This document shows, piece after piece, positions 16,861-26,766 of a DNA stretch of 64,000 nt. The notes under the pieces were generated by a model, which was not told the origin of the DNA, searched no databases, and was given only the letters and a program-made list of their open reading frames with translations. The translations under genes and the position numbers were made by a program. Within the stretch, counting starts at the first letter, position 1. Each line of letters begins with the position of its first letter. Source of the stretch: Pseudonocardia halophobica (GTDB lineage: Bacteria > Actinomycetota > Actinomycetes > Mycobacteriales > Pseudonocardiaceae); NCBI RefSeq assembly GCF_027922425.1, contig NZ_BSFQ01000020.1, positions 1-64,000 of the forward strand, given 5' to 3'.

Positions 16861-16900
16861 GCCGTCGCGAGCGGCGCCCGCCGGCGCCGCTCGCGACGGC
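16861..16900. terminator. 18-bp perfect stem-loop between convergent genes
   Basis: Arms at 16861-16878 and 16883-16900 are perfectly complementary over 18 bp with a 4-nt loop. It lies 6 bp past the stop of the EF-G-like gene on the minus strand and can terminate from both sides. No U-tract. Confidence 0.85.
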
Positions 16901-16906
16901 CGGCCG

Positions 16907-19039
16907 CTACTTCTCCCCGTACCGCGCGAAGGCCCGCGTGAACGTGGCCGTCCCGGAGGTCATCGCCCGCAGGTCCACCGCGTAGCGCAGCAGCTCCTCG
17001 GACGGCACCTCGGCACGGACCACGGTGCGCCCCGCCGTGTCCGTCGGCTCGGTGCCCAGCACCCGCCCGCGGCGCGACGACAGGTCGCCGAGCACGACCC
17101 CGAGGTGGTCGTCGAGGATCGTGACGGCGACCTCGTCGACCTGCTCCAGGAGCGTCACCCCGCAGGCCTCGGCGGCCTCGCGGAGCGCGAGCGCCCCGGC
17201 GGTCTGGAAGGCGGCGTCGGACGAGTCGACGCTGTGCGCCTTGCCGTCGACGAGCGTCGCCCGGATGTCGACGACGGGGTGCGGCGGCGCGTCCGGTCCC
17301 TCCGACGGCGCGGTGAGACCCCGCTCGAGCTGCGCCCGGATGCCCTTCTCGACGCTCGGGACGTACTGCGTCGGCACCGACCCGCCGACCACGGCGGACT
17401 TGAACTCGAAGCCGGACCCGCGGGGGAGCGGCTCGAACTCGACGTGGCAGATCGCGTACTGGCCGTGCCCGCCGGACTGCTTGACGTGCCGGCCCGTCAC
17501 CTTCGCCTTGTGGTCCAGCGTGACCCGCATCGGCACCCGCACGGGCTCGGTGTCGACGTTGGCCCCGGCCTCGCGCAGCCGGGACAGCACGACGTCCGCG
17601 TGCGCCTCGCCGGTGCACCACAGCACCGTCTGGTGGGTCTCCGGATTGCGCTCCAGGATCAGCCCCGGGTCCGCCGCGACCAGCTTGCCGAGCGTGCGGG
17701 CGAGCGCGTCCTCGTCGCTGCGGTCCTTCGCCACGACGGCGATCGGCAGCAACGGTTCCGGCAGGTCCCAGGCCCGCAGCAGCAGCGGGTGCTCGGCGTC
17801 GGACACGGTGTCGCCGGTCTCGGCCCCGGACAGCTTGGTCAGCGCGCAGATGTCGCCGGCCACGCAGGTCTCGGTCTCCTGCAGCGTGGATCCGAGCGGG
17901 GTGTAGAGGTGACTGAGCCGGTCGTCCGAGTCGTGGCCGGGTGGGAACGCGCTCGCGTCCTCCGGACTGGTCCGCGGGGCCGGGACGTGCCCGCTGACGT
18001 GCACGGACGTGTCCGGCCGCAGCGTCCCGGAGAACACGCGGACCAGCGAGACCCGGCCGACGTACGCGTCGGCCGAGGTGCGCACGACCTCGGCGGCCAG
18101 CGGACCGCCGGGGTCCGCGGTGAGCGCGTCGTGCGCGCCGCCGTCGATCGTCGACACCATCGGCAGGGGGCGTTCCAACGGGGACGGGAACCCGCCCGCG
18201 AGCAGTTCGAGGAGGGCGTCGAGCCCGACGCCGCTGGCCGAGCAGACCGGCACGACGGGGTGGAAGGCGCCGCGCGCGACGGCCGTCTCCAGGTCGTCGA
18301 TCAGCACCGCCGTGTCGATGTCCTCGCCGCCGAGGTAGCGCTCCATGAGCGTCTCGTCCTCGGACTGCTCGATGATCCCCTCGATCAGCGTGGCCCGGGC
18401 CTCCTCCGCCCCGGCCGGCGCCGCGCCCTCGGGGGTCTGGCTCAGCAGGCCGTACAGGCCGCCCTGGTCGGCGGAGATGGGCAGGTAGAGCGGCGCGACC
18501 CCGCCGAACGCCTCCTGGCAGGCGATCTGGGTCGCCTCGACGTCGGCCCGCGCCTGGTCGCACCGCGCGACGACGAGCGCCCGGGGCGTCCCGACGGCGG
18601 CGCACTCCTGCCACAACGCGATCGTCCCGGCGTCGATGCCCTCGCCGTCCGCGCCCGCGATCGCCGGGACGACGAAGAGCGCGGCGTCCGCGGCCCGCAG
18701 GCCGGCGCGCAGCTCCCCGACGAAGTCCCCGTAGCCGGGCGTGTCGATGAGGTTGATCTTGAGCTCGCCGTGCCGCAGCGGCGCGACGGCGAGCGTGACG
18801 GAACGGTGCTGGCGGACGGCGGCCGGGTCGTGGTCGCACACGGTCGTCCCGTCGAGCACGCTGCCCTGCCGGGGGATCACGCCGGTGTGCGCGAGCAGCG
18901 CCTCCACCAGCGTCGTCTTCCCCGACCCGGACGGCCCGACGAGGGCGACGTTCCGGATGAGCGAGGGATCGGTGACCGGCGCCCCGATCCCGTCTGATGC
19001 TCCACGCTGGCCGGTCTTGGGGTCTGATCTGACGGTCAC
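16907..19039 (-). CDS. Elongation factor G-like protein (EF-G2 type)
   Basis: A 710-residue translation-type GTPase with the five-domain layout of EF-G, like mycobacterial Rv0120c. The P-loop is at residues 35-42 (GPSGSGKT). Two GTPase motifs deviate: G3 reads DTPGYGDF, with Tyr where canonical EF-G has the catalytic His, and G4 reads ARCD in place of NKxD. Such proteins do not replace EF-G in protein synthesis and their role is unsettled. The GTG at 19039 is chosen because GGAGGT (minus strand, 19047-19052) stands 7 nt upstream; the frame itself opens further back at 19096. Confidence 0.9.
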   Translation of the reverse strand: MTVRSDPKTGQRGASDGIGAPVTDPSLIRNVALVGPSGSGKTTLVEALLAHTGVIPRQGSVLDGTTVCDHDPAAVRQHRSVTLAVAPLRHGELKINLIDTPGYGDFVGELRAGLRAADAALFVVPAIAGADGEGIDAGTIALWQECAAVGTPRALVVARCDQARADVEATQIACQEAFGGVAPLYLPISADQGGLYGLLSQTPEGAAPAGAEEARATLIEGIIEQSEDETLMERYLGGEDIDTAVLIDDLETAVARGAFHPVVPVCSASGVGLDALLELLAGGFPSPLERPLPMVSTIDGGAHDALTADPGGPLAAEVVRTSADAYVGRVSLVRVFSGTLRPDTSVHVSGHVPAPRTSPEDASAFPPGHDSDDRLSHLYTPLGSTLQETETCVAGDICALTKLSGAETGDTVSDAEHPLLLRAWDLPEPLLPIAVVAKDRSDEDALARTLGKLVAADPGLILERNPETHQTVLWCTGEAHADVVLSRLREAGANVDTEPVRVPMRVTLDHKAKVTGRHVKQSGGHGQYAICHVEFEPLPRGSGFEFKSAVVGGSVPTQYVPSVEKGIRAQLERGLTAPSEGPDAPPHPVVDIRATLVDGKAHSVDSSDAAFQTAGALALREAAEACGVTLLEQVDEVAVTILDDHLGVVLGDLSSRRGRVLGTEPTDTAGRTVVRAEVPSEELLRYAVDLRAMTSGTATFTRAFARYGEK

Positions 19040-19193
19040 TGCGACCACCTCCGCTGGGGTGCACTCCGATGTGCTGCGGGTCACAGCCGATTCCACTCCC
19101 CTCGTCGCGCGGGCACAACCCCGCGCACAGGGTCCGCCTCAAGCCTTGCCCAATCCGGTCGCGGCGCGCGCGGGATCACACGGCGGGCGCGAG

Positions 19194-19199
19194 TAGGGT
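19194..19199 (+). promoter_or_regulatory. -10 box (TAGGGT) of the malic enzyme gene
   Basis: TAGGGT ends 2 nt before an in-frame GTG at 19202 and 8 nt before a second GTG at 19208. The spacing favours a leaderless message starting at 19208. Confidence 0.5.
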
Positions 19200-19207
19200 C
19201 CGTGGCC

Positions 19208-20617
<1,410 letters not shown>

Positions 20618-20642
20618 TCGGCGGGTGGGCCGCATCACCGTC

Positions 20643-20673
20643 TACCCTGGTAGACGTGGTGATCGAGCAGTGA
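20643..20673 (+). promoter_or_regulatory. pdxT promoter with possible 5-codon leaderless minicistron
   Basis: TACCCT (20643-20648) is followed after 7 nt by GTG GTG ATC GAG CAG TGA (20656-20673), whose stop overlaps the pdxT GTG as GTGA at 20670. There is no Shine-Dalgarno before pdxT, so ribosomes loading at the transcript 5' end could reach pdxT by termination-reinitiation. Inference only. Confidence 0.35.
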
Positions 20674-21302
20674 CCGGAGCCGTCCCGACGATCGGCGTCC
20701 TGGCCCTCCAGGGCGACGTCCGCGAGCACGCCGCCGCCCTCGAGGCGACCGGTGCGAAGGCCGTGCCGGTCCGCCGCCCGGCCGAGCTGGCCGCGGTCGA
20801 CGGGCTGGTGATCCCGGGCGGCGAGTCGACCACGATGAGCCGGCTCCTCGAGGTCTTCGAGCTGCTCGACCCGCTGCGGGACCGGATCGCCGACGGCATG
20901 CCCGCCTACGGCTCCTGCGCCGGGATGATCCTGCTCGCCGGCGAGGTGCTCGACGGCCGGCCGGACCAGAAGCAGCTCGGCGGACTGGACGTCGTCGTGC
21001 GGCGCAACGCCTTCGGCCGCCAGGTCGACTCGTTCGAGACCGACCTCGCCTTCACCGGCGTCGAGGGCGGCCCGGTCCGCGCCGTGTTCATCCGGGCGCC
21101 GTGGGTCGAGAAGACCGGCGACGACGTCGAGGTGCTCGCCGCGGTCCCGGCCGTCACCAGCACGGGGAAGGACCCCGGCGCCGCCGCGGGTCGCCCGGTC
21201 GCGGTCCGGCAGGGCACGGTGATCGCCACCGCGTTCCACCCGGAGCTCACCGGCGACGGGCGGGTGCACGCCCTCTTCGCCGACGTCGTCCGGCAGAGCT
21301 GA
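20670..21302 (+). CDS. pdxT: Pyridoxal 5'-phosphate synthase glutaminase subunit PdxT
   Basis: Class I glutamine amidotransferase that feeds ammonia to PdxS. At 210 residues it has the full family length: LALQGDVREH, PGGESTTM, the nucleophile cysteine in GSCAGMILL and the His-Glu pair in FHPELTGD. The start is placed at 20670 by conserved sequence; the open frame begins at 20625. It sits about 12.8 kb from pdxS instead of next to it, and must be expressed from its own promoter (see 20643). Confidence 0.95.
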   Translation: MTGAVPTIGVLALQGDVREHAAALEATGAKAVPVRRPAELAAVDGLVIPGGESTTMSRLLEVFELLDPLRDRIADGMPAYGSCAGMILLAGEVLDGRPDQKQLGGLDVVVRRNAFGRQVDSFETDLAFTGVEGGPVRAVFIRAPWVEKTGDDVEVLAAVPAVTSTGKDPGAAAGRPVAVRQGTVIATAFHPELTGDGRVHALFADVVRQS

Positions 21303-21311
21303 CCGCGCGGG

Positions 21312-21938
21312 TCAGCCCGTCGCCGCCGGGTCCCGCTCGGCGGCCGCCCGGCCCTCGGCCAGGAAGGCGGCGAGGGCGTCGGCGTCCGGCAGCGCCGAAG
21401 CCGGCCGCAGCGCCCCGAACGGCGCGTTCCAGAACTCCCCGCGCCGGGGCTCCCACGGCCCGACGTAGGCGTACGGGGCCGGGTGCGCCGCGTCGCCGGG
21501 GGAGACCCCGTAGTTGACCCGGTCCGCCGTCACGCCCAGGTCGAAGTGCTCGGGCCAGAGCACCGGGTCACCGAGCGTCCGCAGCGCGGCGTCGCCCCGG
21601 GCGAACCAGTCCGCGAGGTGCTCCACCGCGATCGGGTCGGGGGCGAACGGCTCGTCCGGGCCGACGCCCGAGCCGTCGGCGTAGAGCCCCTCCGGCGGTC
21701 CGACCTGCACACCCGCCGCCTCGGCGAGCTGCCGGCACGTGCCGGCGAGCGGGGCGCGCCCGCCCCGCCAGACCAGGTCGGTGTGCTCGACCCGCAGCGC
21801 GGAGAGGGTGCCGCCGAACCCGCCGGGCGTCACCTTCAGCCGGATGGTGCCGTCGGCCCGGTACTGCGGGCCCGCGATCACCGACTCCGCCACCGCGTGC
21901 AGCGCCCGCCGCGTCGCCACCAGGATCCGCTCGTCCAT
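21312..21938 (-). CDS. Conserved hypothetical protein
   Basis: A 208-residue soluble protein without recognised domain. It has Trp-, Gly- and Pro-rich patches such as PDPIAVEHLADWFARG, LWPEHFDLGVT and YVGPWEPRRGEFWNAPFG, which look like conserved cores and not like shadow coding. I have the impression of an actinobacterial family of unknown function. ATG 21938 is preferred because GGGAGGA stands just upstream; the frame extends to 22004. It is convergent with pdxT, 9 bp apart, and divergent from the Rieske operon. Confidence 0.75.
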   Translation of the reverse strand: MDERILVATRRALHAVAESVIAGPQYRADGTIRLKVTPGGFGGTLSALRVEHTDLVWRGGRAPLAGTCRQLAEAAGVQVGPPEGLYADGSGVGPDEPFAPDPIAVEHLADWFARGDAALRTLGDPVLWPEHFDLGVTADRVNYGVSPGDAAHPAPYAYVGPWEPRRGEFWNAPFGALRPASALPDADALAAFLAEGRAAAERDPAATG

Positions 21939-22032
21939 GCCGTCCTCCCACCCGTCGCGCCGATCGTGTAACGCCCGCCCGTCCGGCGTGCTCTGTGTCC
22001 CCACCAGTGTCGGACGGAGCCGGGAGCGTTAC

Positions 22033-23646
22033 ATGGACACGAACTTCCTGCCGATCATCCGTTGGGACGGGCTGGCCGAGGACGCGCCCGTCGGTGCCGA
22101 GGCCGACGGTATCGACCTGGTCGTCGTGCGTCGCGGCGGCGAGGCGCACGTGTTCGAGGGCCGGTGCCCGCACCGCGGCGCGCTGCTCGCGGACGGCCGC
22201 GTCGAGGGCCCGAACCTGGTCTGCGGGGTGCACGGCTGGGACTACCGGCTCGACACCGGGGTCTCGGCCTACAACCCGGCGGAGCGGCTCTACAAGTTCT
22301 CGTGCCACGTCGTCGACGACGAGGTGCTGGTGGACAAGGCCGAGCTCGCGGACTACCGGGCGATGCGGCCCGAACGGCGGGTCGTCTCCACCTACGACCG
22401 GCTCTTCGACGACCCCCACCAGGACAGCCCGGAGGAGCCCTACGTCGGCGAGATACACCGGCTGGCCCGGCACGGGCTGTCGGGGGTGCACGGACAGGTC
22501 GCGGCGATGGGCGTGCCCCGGCCCGAGCTGCCGTCCTGGGACGACCTGCAGGTCCTCACCGCGCAGCTGCACCGCTTCCCGATGCTGGACGACGAGCCGG
22601 TGGACACCGCGGTCACGATCGGCCCGGCGGCCGCGCGGCCGTTGCGCCTGGAGATCCCGCTGTTCGTGTCGGACATGAGCTTCGGCGCGATCTCGGCCGA
22701 GGCGAAGACCGCCCTGGCCCGCGGGGCAGAGGGCGCCGGGACGGCGATCTGCTCGGGCGAGGGCGGGATGCTGCCCGAGGAGCAGGCCGAGTGCTCGCGC
22801 TACCTGTACGAGCTGGCGTCGGGCCGGTTCGGCTGGGACGAGGCCTGCCTGGACCGGGTCCAGGCGCTGCACCTCAAGCTCGGCCAGGGGGCGAAGACCG
22901 GCACCGGCGGGCACCTGCCCGGCCACAAGGTCGTCGGGCGGATCGCGGAGGTCCGCGGCCTTCCCGAGGGCACGGCGGCGGTGTCGCCGGCGCGGTTCAC
23001 CGACTGGACCACGCTGCTCGACGCCCGGGCCCTGGTCGACCAGGTCCGGGAGCGGTCCGGCGGCATCCCCGTGGGCGTGAAGATGTCGGCCCAGCACATC
23101 GAGGCCGATCTCGACGCCGCGCTCGACCTCGGTGTCGACTATGTCATCCTCGACGGCCGCGGCGGCGGCACGGGCGCGGCACCGACGATCTTCCGCGACA
23201 CGATCAGCGTCCCGACGATGGCCGCGCTCGCCCGCGCCCGCCGGCACCTCGACCTGGCCGGGGCCCGGGACGTCACGCTCGTCGCGACCGGCGGGTTCCG
23301 GCGGGCCCAGGACATGGTCAAGGCCCTGGCCCTGGGAGCCGACGCGATCGCCGTGTCGAACGTGGCGCTGCAGGCCATCGGCTGCGTGGGCATGCGCGCC
23401 TGCCACACCGACAACTGCCCGATGGGCATCGCCACCCAGAAGCCGCACCTGCGCGCGCGGCTGCCGGTGCAGCGCGCGGCCGAGCAGCTGACCCGCCTGC
23501 TGGGCGCCATGACGGACCTGATGGTGGTGCTCGCGCGGGCCTGCGGGCACGACTCCCTCTCGCACTTCACGCCGAAGGACCTCACGAGCTGGAAACGCGA
23601 CGTCGCCGAGCTGGTCGGCGTCCACTACGCGGGGGTGACCCGATGA
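22033..23646 (+). CDS. Rieske [2Fe-2S] domain fused to FMN-binding glutamate synthase-like domain
   Basis: A 537-residue fusion. An N-terminal Rieske ferredoxin domain (about 10-105) carries the cluster ligands Cys45-x-His47 and Cys64-x2-His67. The C-terminal part (about 150-520) is the FMN-binding barrel of glutamate synthase with LFVSDMSFGAIS, GEGGMLPEE, GQGAKTGTGGHLPGHKV, and a 3Fe-4S cysteine set Cys451-x5-Cys457-x4-Cys462. No glutaminase domain is present, so ammonia is not supplied from within. Electrons could pass Rieske to 3Fe-4S to FMN. The substrate is unknown. Its stop overlaps the next gene as ATGA. Confidence 0.88.
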   Translation: MDTNFLPIIRWDGLAEDAPVGAEADGIDLVVVRRGGEAHVFEGRCPHRGALLADGRVEGPNLVCGVHGWDYRLDTGVSAYNPAERLYKFSCHVVDDEVLVDKAELADYRAMRPERRVVSTYDRLFDDPHQDSPEEPYVGEIHRLARHGLSGVHGQVAAMGVPRPELPSWDDLQVLTAQLHRFPMLDDEPVDTAVTIGPAAARPLRLEIPLFVSDMSFGAISAEAKTALARGAEGAGTAICSGEGGMLPEEQAECSRYLYELASGRFGWDEACLDRVQALHLKLGQGAKTGTGGHLPGHKVVGRIAEVRGLPEGTAAVSPARFTDWTTLLDARALVDQVRERSGGIPVGVKMSAQHIEADLDAALDLGVDYVILDGRGGGTGAAPTIFRDTISVPTMAALARARRHLDLAGARDVTLVATGGFRRAQDMVKALALGADAIAVSNVALQAIGCVGMRACHTDNCPMGIATQKPHLRARLPVQRAAEQLTRLLGAMTDLMVVLARACGHDSLSHFTPKDLTSWKRDVAELVGVHYAGVTR

Positions 23647-25562
23647 CCTGCTGGTACGAGCTCGACGAGCTGCCCGACGAGGGCCGGGTGCGCACCGTGG
23701 TCGTCGACGGCCGGACGCTGGCCGTGTCCCGCTGCGGCGGACGCATCGGCGCGCTGGACAACCACTGCCCGCACCAGGGCGGACCGCTGGGGGAGGGGGC
23801 GATCGAGAACGGCCTGCTCCGCTGCCCGTGGCACGGCTACGACTACGACCCGACGACCGGGCGGCCGCCCGAGGGCTTCTTCGACGCCCCCGTCGCCTTC
23901 CCCGTCGAGCAGCGTGGCGACTCCGTCCGGGTCGCCCTGCCCGAGCGCACCGAGCGGCCGCGCAGCGTGTCCGACGTGCTGGTGGAGACGCTGGTGGCCT
24001 GGGGCGTCGACACCGTGTTCGGCATGGTCGGGCACTCGAACCTCGGGTTCGCCGAGGCGCTGCGCCGGGCCGAGGCCCGCGACGAGCTGCGCTACGTCGG
24101 CATCCGGCACGAGGGCGCGGCGGCCTTCGCCGCCTCCGCCTACGGCAAGCTCACCGGCCGCCCCGCCGCCTGCCTCGCCATCGCCGGCCCCGGCTCGACG
24201 AACCTGCTCACCGGGCTCTACGACGCGAAGCTCGACGGCGCGCCGGTGCTCGCGATCTCCGGCCAGGTCCCGTCGTCGGTGCTGGGCCGCGGTGCCTTCC
24301 AGGACCTCGACCTCTCCGCCGCCTTCCGGGACGTCGCGGTCTCCACCGTCACCGTGCACGCCGGCTCCGACCACGCCGAACTGGCCGCCACCGCCGTCAA
24401 GCACGCGGTCGACGGCCGCGGCGTCGCCCACCTCGTCCTGCCCGACGAGGTGCAGGACCTGCCCTCCGACGCCCGCGCCGGCGCGCCCGCCGGCCGCCGC
24501 GCCGACCTCGCGGTCGCCCCGCCCGAGGCGGAGCTCGCCGCGGCGGTCGAGCGCCTGGCCGCCGCCCGGCGGCCGGTGATCATCGCCGGGCAGGGGGCCC
24601 GGGACGCCACGGCCGACCTGCGGGCCCTCGCCGAGCGGCTCGGCGCACCGGTGCTCACCACCTTCCGCGCCAAGGGCCTCGTGCCCGACACCCACCCGCT
24701 CGGCGCGGGGGTGCTCGGCCGCTCCGGCACGCCGGTCGCGTCCTGGCTGATGAACGAGGCCGACCTGCTCCTGGTCGTCGGGGCGTCGTTCGCCAACCAC
24801 ACCGGGATCGCGCCGTACAAGCCGATCGTGCAGGTCGACGACACGCCCTCGGCCATCGGGCGCTTCCACGGCGTGGAGATCGGGCTGCTCGGCGACGCCG
24901 CCGTCACGGTCCGGGCCCTCGCCGCCCGGCTCGGTGCCGCGGCCGCCGCGGACCAGCGCCCGGACGTCGCCGCCCGGTGGGCGATCTGGCGGGCGGAGAA
25001 GGCGCGACGCGCGGCGGACGACCGGGGTCGCGGGGTCGCGTCGGCGGCGGTGTTCGCGGCGTTGTCCACGCACTGCCCGGCCGACGCCGTGATCACGGTG
25101 GACGTCGGCAACCACGCCTACAGCTTCGGCCGGTACTTCGAGAGCGCCGGGCAGCCGGTGCTGATGTCGGGCTACCTGGGCTCCATCGGCTTCGGCTACC
25201 CCGCCGCGCTGGGGGCGTGGGCGGCGGATCCGCGGCGCCCGGTCGTGGCGGTGACCGGCGACGGCGGCTTCGGCCAGTACCTCGCCGAGCTCACGACCGC
25301 GGTCAAGTACGGGATCCCCGTCAAGCACGTGCTGCTCGACAACGGCGCCCTCGGCAAGATCAGCAAGGAGCAGCTGGCCGGCGACCTCCCGGTCTGGCAG
25401 ACCTCCCTGGTCAACCCGGACTTCGCCGGCTACGCCCGGCTCTGCGGCGCCACCGGGATCCCGGTGTACCGGGCCGACGAGCTCGGCGCGGGGATGAAGG
25501 AGCTGTTCGCCGCCGAGGGCCCGGCCCTGCTGCACGTGCACACGGACGGCGAGCTGGTGTGA
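23643..25562 (+). CDS. Rieske domain fused to thiamine pyrophosphate-dependent enzyme (pyruvate oxidase/acetolactate synthase fold)
   Basis: A 639-residue fusion. The Rieske domain (1-100) has Cys42-x-His44 and Cys61-x2-His64. From about residue 108 a three-domain TPP enzyme follows: catalytic Glu157 (RHEGAAAFAASAYGK), the central domain, and the TPP motif GDG at 539-541 with Asn567 26 residues later. The closest family look is pyruvate oxidase or acetolactate synthase-like; the FAD-binding status of the middle domain cannot be judged by eye. It is coupled by ATGA to the Rieske-glutamate synthase gene, which suggests a joint redox complex. Reaction unknown. Confidence 0.88.
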   Translation: MTCWYELDELPDEGRVRTVVVDGRTLAVSRCGGRIGALDNHCPHQGGPLGEGAIENGLLRCPWHGYDYDPTTGRPPEGFFDAPVAFPVEQRGDSVRVALPERTERPRSVSDVLVETLVAWGVDTVFGMVGHSNLGFAEALRRAEARDELRYVGIRHEGAAAFAASAYGKLTGRPAACLAIAGPGSTNLLTGLYDAKLDGAPVLAISGQVPSSVLGRGAFQDLDLSAAFRDVAVSTVTVHAGSDHAELAATAVKHAVDGRGVAHLVLPDEVQDLPSDARAGAPAGRRADLAVAPPEAELAAAVERLAAARRPVIIAGQGARDATADLRALAERLGAPVLTTFRAKGLVPDTHPLGAGVLGRSGTPVASWLMNEADLLLVVGASFANHTGIAPYKPIVQVDDTPSAIGRFHGVEIGLLGDAAVTVRALAARLGAAAAADQRPDVAARWAIWRAEKARRAADDRGRGVASAAVFAALSTHCPADAVITVDVGNHAYSFGRYFESAGQPVLMSGYLGSIGFGYPAALGAWAADPRRPVVAVTGDGGFGQYLAELTTAVKYGIPVKHVLLDNGALGKISKEQLAGDLPVWQTSLVNPDFAGYARLCGATGIPVYRADELGAGMKELFAAEGPALLHVHTDGELV

Positions 25563-25572
25563 GGGCCGTGCG

Positions 25573-26748
25573 ATGTCGGTGAACCTGGTGCTCGTGCTGG
25601 CCGTCGCCGCGGGCGTCCCGCTGCTGCTCGGTCTGGTCCCGGCGCTGCCGCTGCCCGGACCCCTGCTGGAGATCGTCGCGGGGATCGTGCTGGGCCCGGC
25701 GGTGCTGGGCTGGATCGAACCCGACCCGACCGTGCGGGCCTTCGCCCTGTTCGGGCTGGCCTTCCTGCTGTTCCTTGCCGGGGCCGAGGTCGACCTGCGG
25801 CGCTTCCGCGGCGGGCCCGGCCGGCGGGTCGCCCTCTCGCTCGGCGTGTCGGTGGTCCTCGCCGCCGCGGTCGCCGCGCTGCTGCAGGCCGCCGGCGTCC
25901 GCGGGGCCGCGCTGGTCGGGGTCGCGCTGCTGGCGACCTCGCTCGGGCTCGTCGTGCCGGTCCTCGGCGACGCGGGCGTGCGCGACCGGCCCGTCGGGCG
26001 GCTGGCGATCGCCGGCGCCTCGGCCGGCGAGGTCGCCGCGGTCGTGCTGCTGTCGGTCGGCCTGGCGGGCGGGGACACCCCGCTCGGCGGGCGGCTGCTG
26101 CTCCTGGTCCTGCTGCTCGCCGGTCTCCTCGCCGTCGGGCTGGTCGTGCTCGGTGCGGAACACTCGCCGCGGGTGTCCGCGCTGGTCACGCGGCTGGCCG
26201 ACACGAGCGCACGACTTCGGGTCCGGCTGACCGTGCTGCTGGTGGCGGGGCTGACGCTCGCGGCCGAGGCGCTCGGCTTCGAGGCCATCCTCGGCGCCTT
26301 CCTCGCCGGGCTGCTCGTGCGCGCGCTCGACCCGGATCCCGAGCGGAGCCACCCGCGGTACCCGGTCAAGCTCGAGGCGGTCGGGTTCGGCCTGCTCGTG
26401 CCGGTGTTCTTCGTGACGAGCGGGCTCACCCTGGACCTGCGCGGGCTGGTCGAGCACCCGGCCGCCCTGGCCGCGGTGCCGCTGTTCCTGGCCGCGCTGC
26501 TGGTCGTGCGGGGCCTGCCCGCGCTCGCGTTCCGCCGCGAGCTCGACCGTCGCGAGCTGCTGGCCGTGGGCCTGCTCCAGGCGACCTCTCTGCCCTTCCT
26601 CCTGGCGGCCGCGCAGATCGGCGAGGAGATGGGCCTGCTCGACCCGGCGACCGGGGCAGCGCTGGTCGCCGCCGGTCTCGTGTCGGTCCTGGTGCTGCCC
26701 GCGCTCGCCCTCGCGCTCCTGCCGCGACGCGTTCCCGCCCCGGCGTGA
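25573..26748 (+). CDS. CPA2-type cation/proton antiporter
   Basis: A 391-residue membrane protein with about 11-12 hydrophobic helices and the CPA2 (KefB/NapA-like) pattern: LLEIVAGIVLGPAVLGWI, LFLAGAEVDLRRFR, GFEAILGAFLAGLLV and LVPVFFVTSGLTLDL. It lacks a C-terminal RCK/TrkA nucleotide-binding domain. It would exchange Na+ or K+ for H+ in the cytoplasmic membrane. It follows the Rieske-TPP gene by 10 bp and is probably the third gene of that operon; a link to the redox enzymes is unproven. Confidence 0.88.
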   Translation: MSVNLVLVLAVAAGVPLLLGLVPALPLPGPLLEIVAGIVLGPAVLGWIEPDPTVRAFALFGLAFLLFLAGAEVDLRRFRGGPGRRVALSLGVSVVLAAAVAALLQAAGVRGAALVGVALLATSLGLVVPVLGDAGVRDRPVGRLAIAGASAGEVAAVVLLSVGLAGGDTPLGGRLLLLVLLLAGLLAVGLVVLGAEHSPRVSALVTRLADTSARLRVRLTVLLVAGLTLAAEALGFEAILGAFLAGLLVRALDPDPERSHPRYPVKLEAVGFGLLVPVFFVTSGLTLDLRGLVEHPAALAAVPLFLAALLVVRGLPALAFRRELDRRELLAVGLLQATSLPFLLAAAQIGEEMGLLDPATGAALVAAGLVSVLVLPALALALLPRRVPAPA

Positions 26749-26754
26749 GGCGGC

Positions 26755-26760
26755 TACCGT
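26755..26760 (+). promoter_or_regulatory. -10 box (TACCGT) of the ECF sigma factor gene
   Basis: TACCGT ends 6 nt before the GTG at 26767, with no Shine-Dalgarno in between; a leaderless transcript is likely. It sits directly after the antiporter stop. Confidence 0.5.
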
Positions 26761-26766
26761 GCTCCG

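Noticed and set aside
16705..16941. Possible 78-residue ORF in the convergent gap
   Set aside because: It crosses the 18-bp hairpin and the end of the EF-G-like gene, has no Shine-Dalgarno and an arbitrary Arg/Pro/Ser composition.
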